From Nageia nagi (taxonomy: Eukaryota; Pinophyta), in contig JBITNC010000001.1 in the NCBI GenBank assembly GCA_050084985.1, positions 189,658,001-189,722,000 of the forward strand: DNA of 64,000 nucleotides, given 5' to 3'. Shown one piece after another: positions 1 through 12,129 of this stretch (positions are counted from its first letter, which is position 1; every line of letters begins with the position of its first letter). The notes under the pieces were generated by a model. The model was given only the letters and a program-made list of their open reading frames with translations, made no database searches and was not told the origin of the DNA. The translations under genes and the position numbers were made by a program.

Positions 1-78
1 TGTGTGTGTCCAATGTCAACCATTTAAATATAACACAAAGATAAAAAAACATAGCATATTAAGTCTGCCAAATGGGTC

Positions 79-84
<6 letters not shown>

Positions 85-114
<30 letters not shown>
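85..114. repeat. AT dinucleotide microsatellite
   Basis: A run of about 15 AT units lies downstream (in minus-strand terms) of the E0 plant mobile domain pseudogene. It is simple sequence with no other visible role. Confidence 0.95.
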
Positions 115-116
<2 letters not shown>

Positions 117-169
117 AAGTCAAAATTTTGTACAAAATAGGTATACATGGACCTTAACCCTACATCATC

Positions 170-2290
170 CACCATTATGGGTGGGCACTAGCACCACTAT
201 TAGATGTATCACTTCTAGAGTGTACTCTCCTACCACTACCACTAGTTCCAGATATGGAGAAATCACTTGAGATATCACTCATTGTGATTCCATGAGTCTC
301 CAAAAGTGTCTTGACCCTCTTATACTTGCTCATAGTTTGGATATCTCTATAACTTGACCTACAATTGAATCATGTTGATTTTGCACAAATTCCCATTGCT
401 AATCTAGTGGGGGCATGGTGATCCTATGTTGGAGACCCTTCACTATTTGAGATAGTGAAGCCACCTTTACATCCCATGTTGCAATTGTAGCCCTCACCAT
501 AGCCACCTTTACCTCTAATGGCTAGAGACATGTCAAATCGACCTCCATCGACCTCAATCTAGCTAGCTTAGTCTCCATGGATGCAACCTATGCATCTAGC
601 ACCCCTATAATATCATACACAATGCTAGTTAGTCTTTCATTAGCTACATTTAAAATTTGAAAATCATGAAGCACTATGAGTATAATCTTTCTTACATGGA
701 GTAGGGGTAACTATTGCTAACACCTCTAGTCCCCCTATTGGTGGAGGCCCATCATGGATAGGATTATCTACATTCATATGATCCTCCTTTTTTAATGGTG
801 GGCTTATCATATCATCACTCCCTATATCCAACTCATCTAGGCCCAAAGAGCCTAGATGCATAGCTATCCATCATGTTGCATAACTGGGGACAACTCTAAG
901 ATCCATGGCTACCTCCATAGTAACATCTTCTACTGATGGATCTAGCCACCCTACCATACACATTGGCATATATTAAGCATCGTTAGGAACATCTCTCTCC
1001 ATTGTGTACCATTGGTACACTAGGGGAACTGCTAGGATTAGTTGTTGTATCCCAAAATATCTCAACACCTGCTCTAAATGATATGGCTCCACTATCTTCT
1101 ATTTGGTTTGGAAGAAGTGGGTTTGCCTCACCCATGCCAAATGATGAACATCCCCATACCACACATAATTAACATAGCACACCCATATGAGGTCTTCTTC
1201 TTGGAGGGAATTGATGTCCCTCCTCCTTCCCTCCATGGATTGAGGAGGCCTATATCTATCCAATGGGTTTATCTAACATGCTAGGGCCATGTCTGCTGGG
1301 TCATATCTCACCTTCTATAGTCCCACTAGCCTAATAAATAAGATATACTCATAGGCCTAGACCTATAGCAGGCCAACATGAGCAATCATCATGTTGACCT
1401 TGTTAATGTTGATGAATGAATACAAATCCTTGTAAAGCTATGCTATTACTATTGGCCCCCATGTGAACTGTCCCCCTTGAGTGCATATCTCTCGTACTAT
1501 CCAAATAATCCTAAGAGAAAAAGCCTAATGGATTTTGTTAGGACACAAATAGGTGGTAATAATAGCTACCACATATAGCCTTAGGTGTCTCCCTACTTTG
1601 ACATACCTACAACCCTCTATGAGTTGCATCGATTGATGATCCTAGTCATAGTCATCTAATCTAATCAACCATAAACACTCAACCCCATAAGTGTTATCAT
1701 CCCCCATCTCACATTGATATACCAGGCCACCCATGATGGGAATACCCTAGATCTGGTGCACATCCTCTAGATTTACTATCATTTCATTGATGGGAAGGTG
1801 AAATGAGCAACAATATTGATCCCATATCTCAACTAATCTAGTAAGAAGAGGAGTATCCACCTATACTATCCCCATGTATGCAAGCTCCCCTAACCTATAT
1901 TGGTTTAAAATATTATTTGATTACTAAGTTCACAATAAGGATCAGGCTAAATCTAAAGTTGCAATCCTCATATGCTTGCCCCAGATCAACCCCTTATGAT
2001 CTTGCAAGGTAATGCCTTGGTCTGTTAGTCCATCCTCTCTACTCATGGATAATAAAAATATAATATTTCAAGTTTGAATATACTTATTGCATGCTTGACT
2101 AACAAACTATGGAGATACTCTGCTAGATGACCTATCCTCCCTATAATTGGCCATTGGATACTCCTCCAATTATGGATGGGATAGACACTCCAATAGTGCA
2201 TCATTGCTAGTAGGATGGCAAACTTAGCTGGTTTAGTGAGGAATTTAATGCCTACTTGTTAGAGCTTCAAATGGAAAGGGTGTCAAGGTC
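170..2290 (-). pseudogene. Decayed plant mobile domain (PMD) gene carried antisense in element E0
   Basis: Minus-strand translation over several frames shows a plant mobile domain of the MAIN/MAIL type (PF10536). The diagnostic block near 1830-1740 reads FHLP..EM-V-LEDVHQI then GIPI-GG, close to the family pattern FHLP-GEMT-TLEDV--L-GIP. Further down come an AYEYI-type helix near 1340 and QVLRYFGIQQLI near 1050. The PMD is followed by an acidic, proline-rich linker (open from 861 to 664) and a heptad-rich, probably coiled-coil tail near 640-480. Stops and frame changes break it throughout, so it cannot encode a full protein. It runs opposite to the LTR and 190-bp repeats downstream. PMD proteins of Arabidopsis act in nuclear gene and transposon silencing, and PMD sequences also occur in transposons. 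The role of this copy is unknown. Both ends are approximate. Confidence 0.72.
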
Positions 2291-3590
2291 AAAATGACCT
2301 ATTTTTATAAAAAAATATATTTTATGAGTTAGCTTTAGAGCTTTAAATTAGGACATCACTTCTTTTTTACATACAGTTCCTAAATTCTTTATTTGTGCTA
2401 TTGATGGAATTTAAATCTAATTTATGCTTAGAATTTATTCGAATGATGTTCCCATGTATCAAGTAAAGATTGCTTCATTTGTATTTTTCATTAAAATTTA
2501 TATTGGGTTTAGGGCACCAACAGCATGCTAATTTGCTATTTAGATGAGTTTCCAATGTGCCTAGTTCATTTTCATTAATTACTAGTTTTTCATATGATAA
2601 TGGATACTTGTTTATGATATACTATAAAAAAAATTGGATCATGTATACTTGATTTTAGTCATTTGGTAGGGTAAAATTATATCTTCAAGAAGGTTGTTCC
2701 TTGGTAGCTGCAAGCCCATGATATTTGCAAGATTTGGTAACATATGAAGGTACTGCTTAATTGGATGACTTTATCTATTTATTTCATGATATTGATAGTG
2801 TACTGACATTAGGACATTAGTAGAGTACCAATCTATGAGTTACTCAAATGATTAAAAACCCTCCTATACTTATCCTTAATTGCAACCTTCTGGCATGAGG
2901 ATTGATACTAAAATTATGCTTCCATCATGAATTGTAGATATTTTATTTTTCTCTTTTCATTTGAAATTATTAATCATTAGATTCATATTTGGAAAGGTTG
3001 ATATTTGTTAACATGAATTGATGCATGCCAAGTGAACAAATCAACATCTATTGGTTTACTTAAAGTTGATATGGAGAAATATGCAAAACGATGAGGCATT
3101 ATCTCCATTTCTAGACTTCACTTTGCATTCTAAGCTACATTTCTCATAGCTTTTAATAACTCTATTCTCCTCCATTTGTTGGAAATTCATGACTATCATG
3201 CAGATGATGATGTGGTGATGTAGCATGTGTTCATGCATGTGACAAGATGGTTTTCCTTACCCTATTTTCTAGCATCAGCTAGGGGTAATCTCATATTTAG
3301 CTATAAGTATGGTGAATCAATAGAATTTAGCTAACAATAATCAATATAATTTTATTTTATCAAAATTCAAAGAATCCTATAATGTCAGTGGCATGGAAGA
3401 TTGTCCACATGCAACTAGCGATGTACATTGACCTATTTTTAGGGCATCGATGATGTACATCCTTTGTGTAGAATTAAACTCAAGCTCTTGAAACTTTACA
3501 AGTTTGAATATCAAGAAATTTCATCATTCTAGCTCAACATATTATAATATACTATATTTATTTTATTCTTGCTTTGCATGGCTAATGTCT
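2291..3590. other. Non-coding 3' region of E0
   Basis: No reading frame or motif could be supported on either strand. The stretch lies between the antisense PMD sequence and the 190-bp repeats, as expected for the untranslated 3' part of an LTR element. Confidence 0.5.
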
Positions 3591-4125
3591 TTGGATCATG
3601 GACATCAAAACACATGATGATCGATGACCATTAATACGGCTAGTGAGAGTTCACTCACTTAAAAGTAAATTGGTGATGCAGTCATGAGCAATTTGTTGAC
3701 ATTGGATTATCTCCAATGGATGATACATTTTGTTGTGTATCCACATGGTTTTTGATTTGAATCCATCTAAACCATACTATCTTCAAATCATGGACATAAA
3801 AATGCATGATCACCAATGGCCAATGATACGACTAGTGAGAATTCACTCACTTAAGAGCAAACTGATGATGTAATCATGAATAATTTATTGACATTGAATC
3901 ATATCCAATGGATGATACATTTTTCTATGTATCCACATGGGTTTTTCTTTGAACCCATATAAAGCATACTATCTTTGAATCATACACATACAAATGTATT
4001 ATTACTAATGGCCATCAATATGGCTAGTGAGAGTTCTATCACTTAAAAAATAAACCAGCAATGCAGCCATGAGTAAGATGTTGACATTGGATCATCCCCA
4101 ATGGATGAAACAACTTACTATGCAT
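3591..4125 (+). repeat. About 190-bp tandem repeat, three copies (E0 3' region)
   Basis: Three diverged units start near 3591, 3784 and 3974. Each opens with an ATCATGGACAT-like phrase, then GGCTAGTGAGAGTTC, CACTTAAAA and a CCAATGGATGA phrase. The same unit occurs twice at 16611-16955, just before the LTR at 17398, so the repeat belongs to the 3' untranslated part of this element family. Confidence 0.85.
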
Positions 4126-4659
4126 CCATCATTATCTTATGATTGACATTGCATTGCAAGTACATATATCTAGAAAAATAGAAGAAAATTATAATCAAAA
4201 CCAAGTCACCAACACCATGCTTATAGTCTATTAGATCACCATTAGTGTACATTTCATTATCATTTCCACCAATCCAAAGCATAACCTCTCTATTTCAAGG
4301 CATGGACATAAATGCGAATGGTTCTTGAGTATCAGACACAACGAAATGACCATATTCATGATTGAAATAGTATAAAGGAGGAAAATCATATCTTCCATCT
4401 CTAGCTTAGATATGGATTTTTATAGTCATCCAAATACTATTCCTAAAGATAGCTTTGTCCTTAGCTACTCCACTCAAGGATATTTCCTAGGGAACCCAAG
4501 TTAAAAGGGGGGCAAGACAAGGTCCCTCAAAATAAACCATTCATCTTCAACAAAAGACAACATCAACAAAAAGATCAAAAAAATTTCTTCTATATCTTGG
4601 CTACACTTCTTTGGACATGTAATTTCATTGCTTCACTCACACATCCAAAGAGAGGAAAA
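4126..4659 (+). other. E0 3' end with polypurine tract
   Basis: Non-coding sequence that matches 17060-17397 piecewise, including TTTGGA-ATGTAAT and the final CCAAAGAGAGGAAAA tract at 4645-4659. A purine tract directly before a TG start is the usual polypurine tract and 3' LTR junction. Confidence 0.65.
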
Positions 4660-5330
4660 TGTATATGCCTCAAAATGAACCTTTAGGTATTTAATAAATC
4701 ATTTTAATCCCTTAACAATGTATTATTTAAAAAAGATTTAAAATGTATAAAAGAGGTGTAGGCCATATATTTGACCCTTGTGGATTATATAAGCGGTCAA
4801 ATCCTATAATATAAGCATCACTATATAAAGGCATTAAATACATACAAAGATAGGAGGATGGGATTATTATCAGGAGGAGACTAGATAAGGAACAGATTAT
4901 AGAAGACCCCAAGGCTTCTATCAACTGAAGATCAAATAGAAAATTAAGGACTTGAACATTATTTCCAAATCAAACCTTTTGCAAGGTCTTCTTATTTGTA
5001 ACAAGCAAATCTCTTATGTCAAGAATTATCATACTTTTGCTATACTAATAAATCATTCATTCACTTATTATTTCATCTTTTGTCACATCTTTAATTTTTT
5101 CATTAACATAACACTGATGATGTACTATAACTAGGGCTCTGACATTGTACTAATGTATATGATATTGCTCATTCTGAATACCTTTATTCAATCATTTGAA
5201 TATGCATATTAATGAAATGAACCTATATGCATAATCATGTGTTATCATATTCTATCTTTATATCAACTAACTAATAGAACAAATAGTGCATGTGTTAATT
5301 CCCTTAATTAATTACACCATCGCATTATTT
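4660..5330 (+). repeat. LTR between E0 and E1 (right end uncertain)
   Basis: It begins with TGTATATGCCTCAAAATGAA directly after a polypurine tract. The first 70 or so bases match the LTR start at 17398; after that similarity fades. It is the 3' LTR of E0 and may also serve as the 5' LTR of E1, whose gag starts about 30 bases after the end given here. The right boundary and primer binding site could not be placed. Confidence 0.5.
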
Positions 5331-5360
5331 AAGGTCTACAAAGAGGTCCTAGAAAAAGAA

Positions 5361-6450
5361 GGAAGATTATGATGGTGTCTTCACCACACCTTGTCATATG
5401 ATATACATAATTATTCCCTACCACTCGATCATCAAAAAGTTTGATATGTTTAGTGGTGATCAAGATCCAAAGTAACATCTTATTAACTTTCAAGAGGAGT
5501 GCTTGCTAAAACTGGGATCAGAGGCAAAATTTATGGCAAAATTTTTCTCAAGGATTTTGAAAGGTGATGCGAACCAGTGGTTCTACAATTTTTTGGAGGG
5601 ATCCATAGATTCATTCAATTAATTGATATAAGTATTCATGAATCAATACAAGCATAATATCAACTATTACAAAATTGTGTTTCCTATGCCAAAAAAGCAA
5701 TGAAACCTTAGAAAATTATATTCAAAGATTCAAAAGGTATGGTAATCTATTTGTAACAAGTTGAGTGACTATGAAATTTATGGTATATTCAAAGATTCTA
5801 TTTTGCTAATTGTTAATTTACATTCTCTAGCTGAGAAAGGTATTGGATTTGGGGTATTGGTAAAAGAATTATCGCAAAAAAAAATTACTTGAGTTAGGAG
5901 ATATCAAGTATACATATACTTCTTACAATAAGGAGAATCATAATACATACACCAAGAAGGAGGAAAAGATAGTAAATATGGATGATACACCTGCACCTAC
6001 ACCTATGGTTACATTAATAAGATCAACCATAACAAGAGATAAAAAGTATACATTTCTAATTCAACCAAAGTTTATTTTAAGATATTTGATTGAGAAGGGG
6101 TTATTGCATCCATTAGATAGAAGAAAAAAATATGGTTGTGTTTCAATGGGAAATTGCGAGGCTTAATATGCTTATCATAAAAGAAGAGATCCTTTTACAA
6201 ATTTTTGTAAAGAATTAGAAGCTGCAATTTTGGACCTTATTACATAAGGGAAGTATGAAATTAATCAAAATGCTTTAGATCCAAAGATTGCAGTGAACGT
6301 AGTTTTAGTGGATAGAAATATTTATGCTACATTAAGAAGGGAACATCTAAGGAATATTCCAAATCTGATTACTACTGAACAAATAAGTATCCCACCTAAT
6401 CCTAAAGCTTATAACATGATTTGAGTAATTGAAAATTATTCCTACTAAGA
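5361..6450 (+). pseudogene. E1 gag (Ty3/gypsy), broken
   Basis: Gag would form the particle that packages the element RNA. The capsid domain is visible around 5440-5650: FDMFSGDQDP, then an HLINFQEECL-like helix, ILKGDANQWFY and FMNQYK, the usual Retrotrans_gag pattern. A frameshift near 5695 leads into SNETLENYIQRFKR. A worn zinc-knuckle region follows near 6140-6240, with YAYHKRRDPF and ELEAAILDLI, lacking most cysteines. Several stops interrupt it. The intact stretch 5978-6166 is only part of it. It is followed by protease in the same element. Confidence 0.75.
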
Positions 6451-6639
6451 TTAGCTTATATGATCTCATATTTACATATAAAAAGCATTAAGAGATATTG
6501 TATGCTTTGTTCAAAAAAAAAATTATTCCCACCAATATGATTGATGCTATATTTTTAAAAAAAACTTAGGTCTAATAAGGAATGTGATGGAATTTCATTT
6601 TATAGATTTGAAAAACTTAGTAAAGAAGTTCTTACTAAA

Positions 6640-7335
6640 TGTTTATCTTTTACATCATACCTATGATAGAAGTATGGGAAATAAAATCAACATTGGTAGA
6701 TAATGGATCATCTATTAATGTGTGTTGTCATAAATGTTTTATACAATTTCAAGAGAAAGGTGTAGAGATACCTCCTTTAGAAGAAGCTACATTATGAATT
6801 AGAGCATATCATATTTCATCAAAAATGACACTTGGAATAGTTACAATTTTGGTCACAATAGGGGTTAAAATAGTTGAAATGTAGTTTTAGGTTGTCTATT
6901 CAAAATTATCTTATAACTTATTGTTAGGAAGACCTTGGTTTCATGATATGGATGCAATACCATCAACAATACCTAGAAGGTTAAAATTTGAATATCAAAG
7001 TGAGGTACATATAATAATAGGTGATATAGAATTGTATGCCTTATCCAATGAAATAGAAATGGATAAATTTACCATAACTTGTCCTAGATATGAAATTGTA
7101 CCTTTGAAAGTAGACTTAATAGTGGTAAAAGTAGAAAAAAAACTTCATATTGAAGAGATTGGAATGGGAGTGTATAAAATTAAGAACTTTGTTCCATTAA
7201 TATCCATAAAAGATTTGGGATGATTGAAAATACTTAGTATTAAGGGATATCAATAATGTGCAATACTATCTACATGCTATTAATGACATAAAACAATGAA
7301 GTAGATGATGGTTCTTACTCTATAGCAATACTTTC
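6640..7335 (+). pseudogene. E1 aspartic protease and start of the linker to RT
   Basis: Retropepsin-like region that would cleave the polyprotein. The active-site block LVDNGSSINV lies near 6700, with the aspartate and glycine kept. The flap side IRAYHI and the late motif LLGRPWFHDMDAIPST near 6917-6965 are typical of plant Ty3/gypsy proteases. Two stops lie between them; from 6921 to 7223 the frame is open. The frame then runs with stops to 7335, where E1n is inserted. Deleting E1n joins SYSIA to ILSPNPVASMKD without a shift. Confidence 0.78.
7331..7335. repeat. Target site duplication of E1n, left
   Basis: CTTTC precedes the E1n LTR and is repeated at 12507-12511 after the other LTR. A 5-bp duplication is standard for Ty3/gypsy integration. 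Confidence 0.85.
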
Positions 7336-8127
7336 TATTTACAAATATTTTGAGAATGCAAACAAATAAATAATTACAAAACTCAAAATACCTATTTTGA
7401 ACTACAGATAGTAATTTATACCATATAGATAAATAGATGATGAAGATAGCCACTCTATAATTAGGATGACAATACCAATCAAGAACTATGATTTGTATAC
7501 TTACCTTATGAAATGTACCTAACATTGAAAAATGATGATATGTTTGATATGTGGATGGCAAAGAAATCCTACTCTAGAAGCTATAACCTAAAATGTCATG
7601 AAAAGAGGAACGTAGGTGGTCTATATGTTGTATAGGAGGAGTACCAATGATTTATTTAGCATGAATAAGGAGTATTGATGATCTTTGTTAGAGTGTTCTT
7701 TACTTTTAGATCAAGTCAATAATTTGCATATAGATGTTTCAAATAATGATTTGATATCCAAATAAGTCATCAGTGTCAAAATAGCTCGCATAAGGAAGTA
7801 CACAAACCACAACCTTGAATGGTGGTGTTAAGAGACACCTAAAGGATTGCCACCACCAAGACTAGATATGGGATCATGTATCTCCTTGATGTGGACTTAC
7901 TATTAGATCCCTATTTATATAGATAATAATATGACATACTTCTTAGGTAGGTGTGTACCTACATAAATAGGGTTAGTCCACAATACATAATGATATTCAA
8001 GATAATTATTGATATTATGATTATATTTAAGATAAACATTGATATCATTAAATTAAATATTCTAGGTGTGTATTAGTGCAAGCAAATGTATTTATTTGAA
8101 TGCATAAATAAATTTCATGTGATAACA
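7336..8127 (-). repeat. E1n 3' LTR (792 bp)
   Basis: It matches the right LTR at both ends: 7336-7415 with 12130-12210, and 7867-8127 with 12245-12506, the latter with only scattered mismatches over about 260 bp. The left edge has TA where the other copy has TG. The 450 bp between the matching blocks has no counterpart in the right LTR. Confidence 0.85.
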
Positions 8128-8136
8128 GATGCCCTA

Positions 8137-8188
8137 CTTTGGATGAGAAATTGATATCACTAGATGCATTGAGATTTTTCATTCAAAG
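8137..8188 (-). other. Inverted repeat beside the polypurine tract of E1n
   Basis: CTTTGGAT at 8137-8144 faces ATTCAAAG at 8181-8188, an 8-bp stem with one mismatch. The same arrangement recurs at 49925-49966 and 63882-63927 in the same position beside an LTR. Confidence 0.55.
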
Positions 8189-8368
8189 TACAAATCAAGA
8201 TGTCATAGCAATGAAGTATTAAAAAGCATTGATAAGCATAATACCAACACTAATCAATCTAAATTCCAACAAATATTGTAATATATTAAAACCTATTAAA
8301 GCTAGATATGGGTTGAGAAAACTCCCTGCAATGATGTTTTTCAATCTGCCCCTTATCATGATACTAAC

Positions 8369-8485
8369 AACACATGACCACATATGACAACACATAACAA
8401 TACATGACCACACATGACCACACATGACTTTGTTGACAAGACAACATATGACATATGACAACACATGACCACACATGATAACACA
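8369..8485. repeat. Short tandem repeat, CACATGACCA-like unit
   Basis: About ten degenerate units of roughly 10-11 bp, built on ACACATGACC and ACATATGACA. Open frames on the minus strand here (Cys- and His-rich) are by-products of the repeat. It lies in the 3' part of E1n. Confidence 0.85.
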
Positions 8486-8529
8486 AGCGAATAGCATATT
8501 GTAGTAGAATGGGATCTCAACTTTGCACT

Positions 8530-8945
8530 AAGAGGCATGATAATATGAGAGCTAAAACTCTACAACAAGAGGCATGATATGATAATGAGAGCTAAAACTC
8601 TGCACCAAGAGGCATGATATGATGACGAGAGTTGAAACCCTATGCCAAGAGGCATGATATGATAATGAGAGCTAAAATGTTGTGCCAAGAGGCATAATAT
8701 GATAATGAGAGCTAAAAGTCTACACCAAGAGGCATGATATGATGATTAGAGCTAAAACTCTATGCCAAGAGGCATGATATTATGATGAGAGCTAAAAATC
8801 TATGCCAAGAGGCATGATATGATGATGAGAGCTAAAAGTCTACACCAAGAGGCATAATATGATGATAAATCTTGAAACTTCATGCTGAAGAACCATGATG
8901 TTGATATGGAAGCTAAACTTCCATGCTAAGAGGCATATAACAAAA
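8530..8945. repeat. 40-bp tandem array, about ten copies
   Basis: Units start with GAGGCATGATATGATGATGA and continue with GAGCTAAAACTC and a C-CCAA end. Units from 8570 to about 8850 keep a strict 40-bp period; the last two are more diverged. There are no spacers, so this is a minisatellite in the untranslated 3' part of E1n. Confidence 0.92.
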
Positions 8946-9700
8946 TACGATCTAGGATATAGCCATATAGATAATTCTTCATCATATCTAGCAAATCAGA
9001 ATGTTCAATCTAACAAAACAAGGAATGCAGGTGATCTATTTTAATAGAAGCACATTGTTAGTAGTACTTAACAATAGATAAAGGTCATGAGTGGTCCTTT
9101 TATTAAGGAATTTTTGTAAACTTTAAGATCTAGACAATGGCATATTTCTTATTGATTTTGAATGATTGCTCTATTTACTTGCTTGTAACCTATAGGTGCA
9201 TAAATCAATACTAATATGTGCTCTTGAAATCTTATAAAAGAAGGTTTACCCCCCCTTTCATTATCACTTGCTTACATTTTCAGAGTGGAGAGTGCTTAGA
9301 AGTTTTGAGAACTTGTTTGATGGGTGCTTGTTCTTGATTTTGGTACTATCTACTTGTGATTGATTCTGCTTCTTTTTCACATCTTCTTATCATGGCTTTA
9401 CTAATCACATGTAGAGAGGGACACAGAGCTACTTTAGTGATAAACTCTCCTACTAGTCATTAGGTAAATCATCTTTGCCTATCTTTTCTTTGGTGCATTC
9501 TTGATTTTGCCTATGTTTTTATAGTTTTTTTGTAAGTTTGATATTTTGTTCCTATGGTTTTACCCATTAGAATACCTTTGATTTCATTTTTGACTTTTAG
9601 TACTATTTTTAATTTTTTTACCTTTGTGATAAGGTTTTTCTTTTTTGTACAAACCTGCACATAAAATTTTTTCACTTTTTTGTACAAGAAGAGGGCCATT
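8946..9700. other. Non-coding part of E1n
   Basis: No motif or convincing frame on either strand. It lies between the 40-bp array and the end of gag in minus-strand order. Confidence 0.5.
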
Positions 9701-12092
9701 GGTGATCCCTTCTACCCTAGTTTATACCATGGGTGGTCCATTCTTGATAAAAATGAAGCACCAATGCTCCTAATATGATGTAAAAATGATCTATTTTTTT
9801 CCATAATGACATTGATTAGTTCATCTATCCTACTGTTAATTCTGTTAGTGCTAGAATGATCATGCATGTTTACCAAATGACATTACTAGATGACCTTATG
9901 CCCCCACTAGTACTAGCTTTATTATGATATTTTCCTTATTATACCCTTATGATAATGGGTTTTTTCATCATATTGTATTGTGTATACAATATTACTATGT
10001 TGTGTTGTGGCATGGGGTTCTTGTAAATCCCTAATTTCTCATTATTCACATGTACAAGAGTCTTTTTCTTATCTTATTTTTCGAATGATATTGCTTTTTC
10101 ATCTATCAAGTCTTGGATAACATCTTTAAACTTTTTAAATTCATTTGTTTTATGTCCATGAATTATATGATACCCATAAAATCCACCTATGGTTGGATCA
10201 AACCCTTTTGAAGTAATGATTGTAACAACTCATCATGGTCTTTTGTAATCTTGGTGTACACTCTAGAGGTTTTATGCTTGGATGAACAAGGTGTTTCTTT
10301 TGCCATTATAACTATTGATATCATTTTCATATTTGATATTTTATTGTCTTCTATTTTAAATTTTCAATAACCAATTTTTACTAGGTGCTTCTCTTTTTGA
10401 ATCATGGACATAATCATCTCAAAGAGGGGTTGCTCTAGATAGTTGAAAAATTCTAATATCATCTCATCTCTAAGGGATTTTATCAAAATATGCTTTAGAT
10501 TTTTTTCATTTAAATTTATGAATTTGGTTATTTTCTTCCATGCTTTTACAAATTCATTAAATGATTGTTTCTCACATTGTATCATTCTTGCTAAGTTGAC
10601 AAGGGTTGGTTTTCTTTTTATATTGTGTTGATATTGATTATGAATTCTCATTTTAATTGCTCATAGTTAGTGATACTTTGATTTTTAAGACTATAAAATC
10701 ATTTAGAAGATTCCTTCCCTAAACTAAGTTGAAATAATCTTGCTAACATATCTTCATCATATTGATGACTATAAGCTACTTAATCAAATATTGTGATAGG
10801 TATCCTTGGATCACTAATGCCATCATATTTGTTGAAATCTATGTCTTCCCCTTTCCATGTTTTTCCTTTTATTTTTGCATAAAAGGGATGCCTTTCATTT
10901 AGCTATTCACCTTCTTTTTCTTTACTTAATAATGTTAGCCCCTTTAATTGTTCAACCATTTCTTTTAATTATGCCATTCTTTTCTTCGATTTTTCTTGTT
11001 GATTTTGCATAGTTACATTGTTATTATTTTTCTCTAGGGGATTAGGTTTATCAATTTCTTCTTAATTCTCATATTTAGGTGTCTTAGGAGTGAATCTCCC
11101 ATTTTGATCTCTCCATTATTGAATTATTTGATTATCTAACTCTCTTATGATTACCAATATTACACATTTTTGAGCTTTTCAATAAGATTGTGTACATATT
11201 ATTTTCCTTACTTCCATCTCTTTAATTTTTTTTTCCCTTATCTGACTAGTAAGGGTAAGCATTGATAAGTCATTATGCTACAAGATCCATTTCAAATTCT
11301 ATTTCTATTTCATTATCTGACTCATCATAAATTCAACCATCTCATCATCTGAATGTTGAAAATTAACTCCTTTTGGTGTTATTGGTTCATGACTTTTTAA
11401 ACTTTTCACAAGTGTTATGGATGATGCAGATTGATGAAAGTTTGACTCAGGTATGGAAGGACAAAGCATACAAAAATTGACATGGATTTCTATAGGAAAA
11501 TGGGCCATAAGAGGTCCATTTAAATAGGATTTAGACCATGGAAATTCTTATGTTGACTTGTTAAGATATACATCAAGAGGTGTGGCTTAGCCAACAGTAT
11601 CCTAGAAGATGACCTAGAACTATTTTCAGTCAAAAATTCATAAATGATATGCAATGAAAGAGGTATGGTAGGATCTTTGGTAAACCTATAGAATATCTTA
11701 GGGACCTTTATTAATTCTTGCACTAACCTTAATTTATCTTCCATTAGGTTTAGATTATTAAATTTTTTAGATCAATAAAGAGCTACTTGCAATTTCTTTT
11801 CAAAAGGTTGGATTATTTCTTCTTTAGGGATCTCATTACCTTCCAAGTCCCCATGATAAGATTCATAATCTATTATATTTATGCATATTTTACTAGGGTT
11901 ATCATTGTCTTTGGAATCTCCATGATAAGATTTATCATCAAGAAAATTGGTTTCAATAGCCAAAGGGACACTATCTTTATTTAACCTAGCACTTTTTATT
12001 ATTGATGTTATGCCTTTCCATGATTTTGTTTTTCTTTTAGTTGGTTCAATTTTTGATTTATTTAATGGTAAAATATCTAAATTATTGTTCAT
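9700..12092 (-). pseudogene. E1n gag, broken, minus strand
   Basis: The N-terminal part is open from 12092 (MNNNLDILP..., 106 residues) and lies 37 bases after the LTR. A middle part, 11744-11305, has two open pieces. The capsid domain occupies about 10860-10370: KYDGISDPRIP, ARLFQLSLG, FYSLKNQSI and FINQYQHNIKRK, then a long helix around QSFNEFVKAWKKI. Near 10190-10080 a worn zinc knuckle reads YGYHIIHGHKTNEF followed by FKDVIQDLID, with both outer cysteines lost. Stops separate the pieces. The fold is that of Retrotrans_gag of Ty3/gypsy elements; it differs clearly from gag of E1. The 3' limit is uncertain. Confidence 0.72.
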
Positions 12093-12129
12093 ATTCTTAG
12101 AATTTAATGTTTACGTCGATTTCACTAAA

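Noticed and set aside
8219-8538. Two overlapping minus-strand frames rich in Cys, His, Met and Val
   Set aside because: They are translations of the CACATGACCA tandem repeat in two frames; no start context or motif supports a protein.
8530-8945. Regular direct repeats that could suggest a CRISPR array
   Set aside because: Units are contiguous 40-bp tandem copies without spacers, inside a plant retrotransposon.
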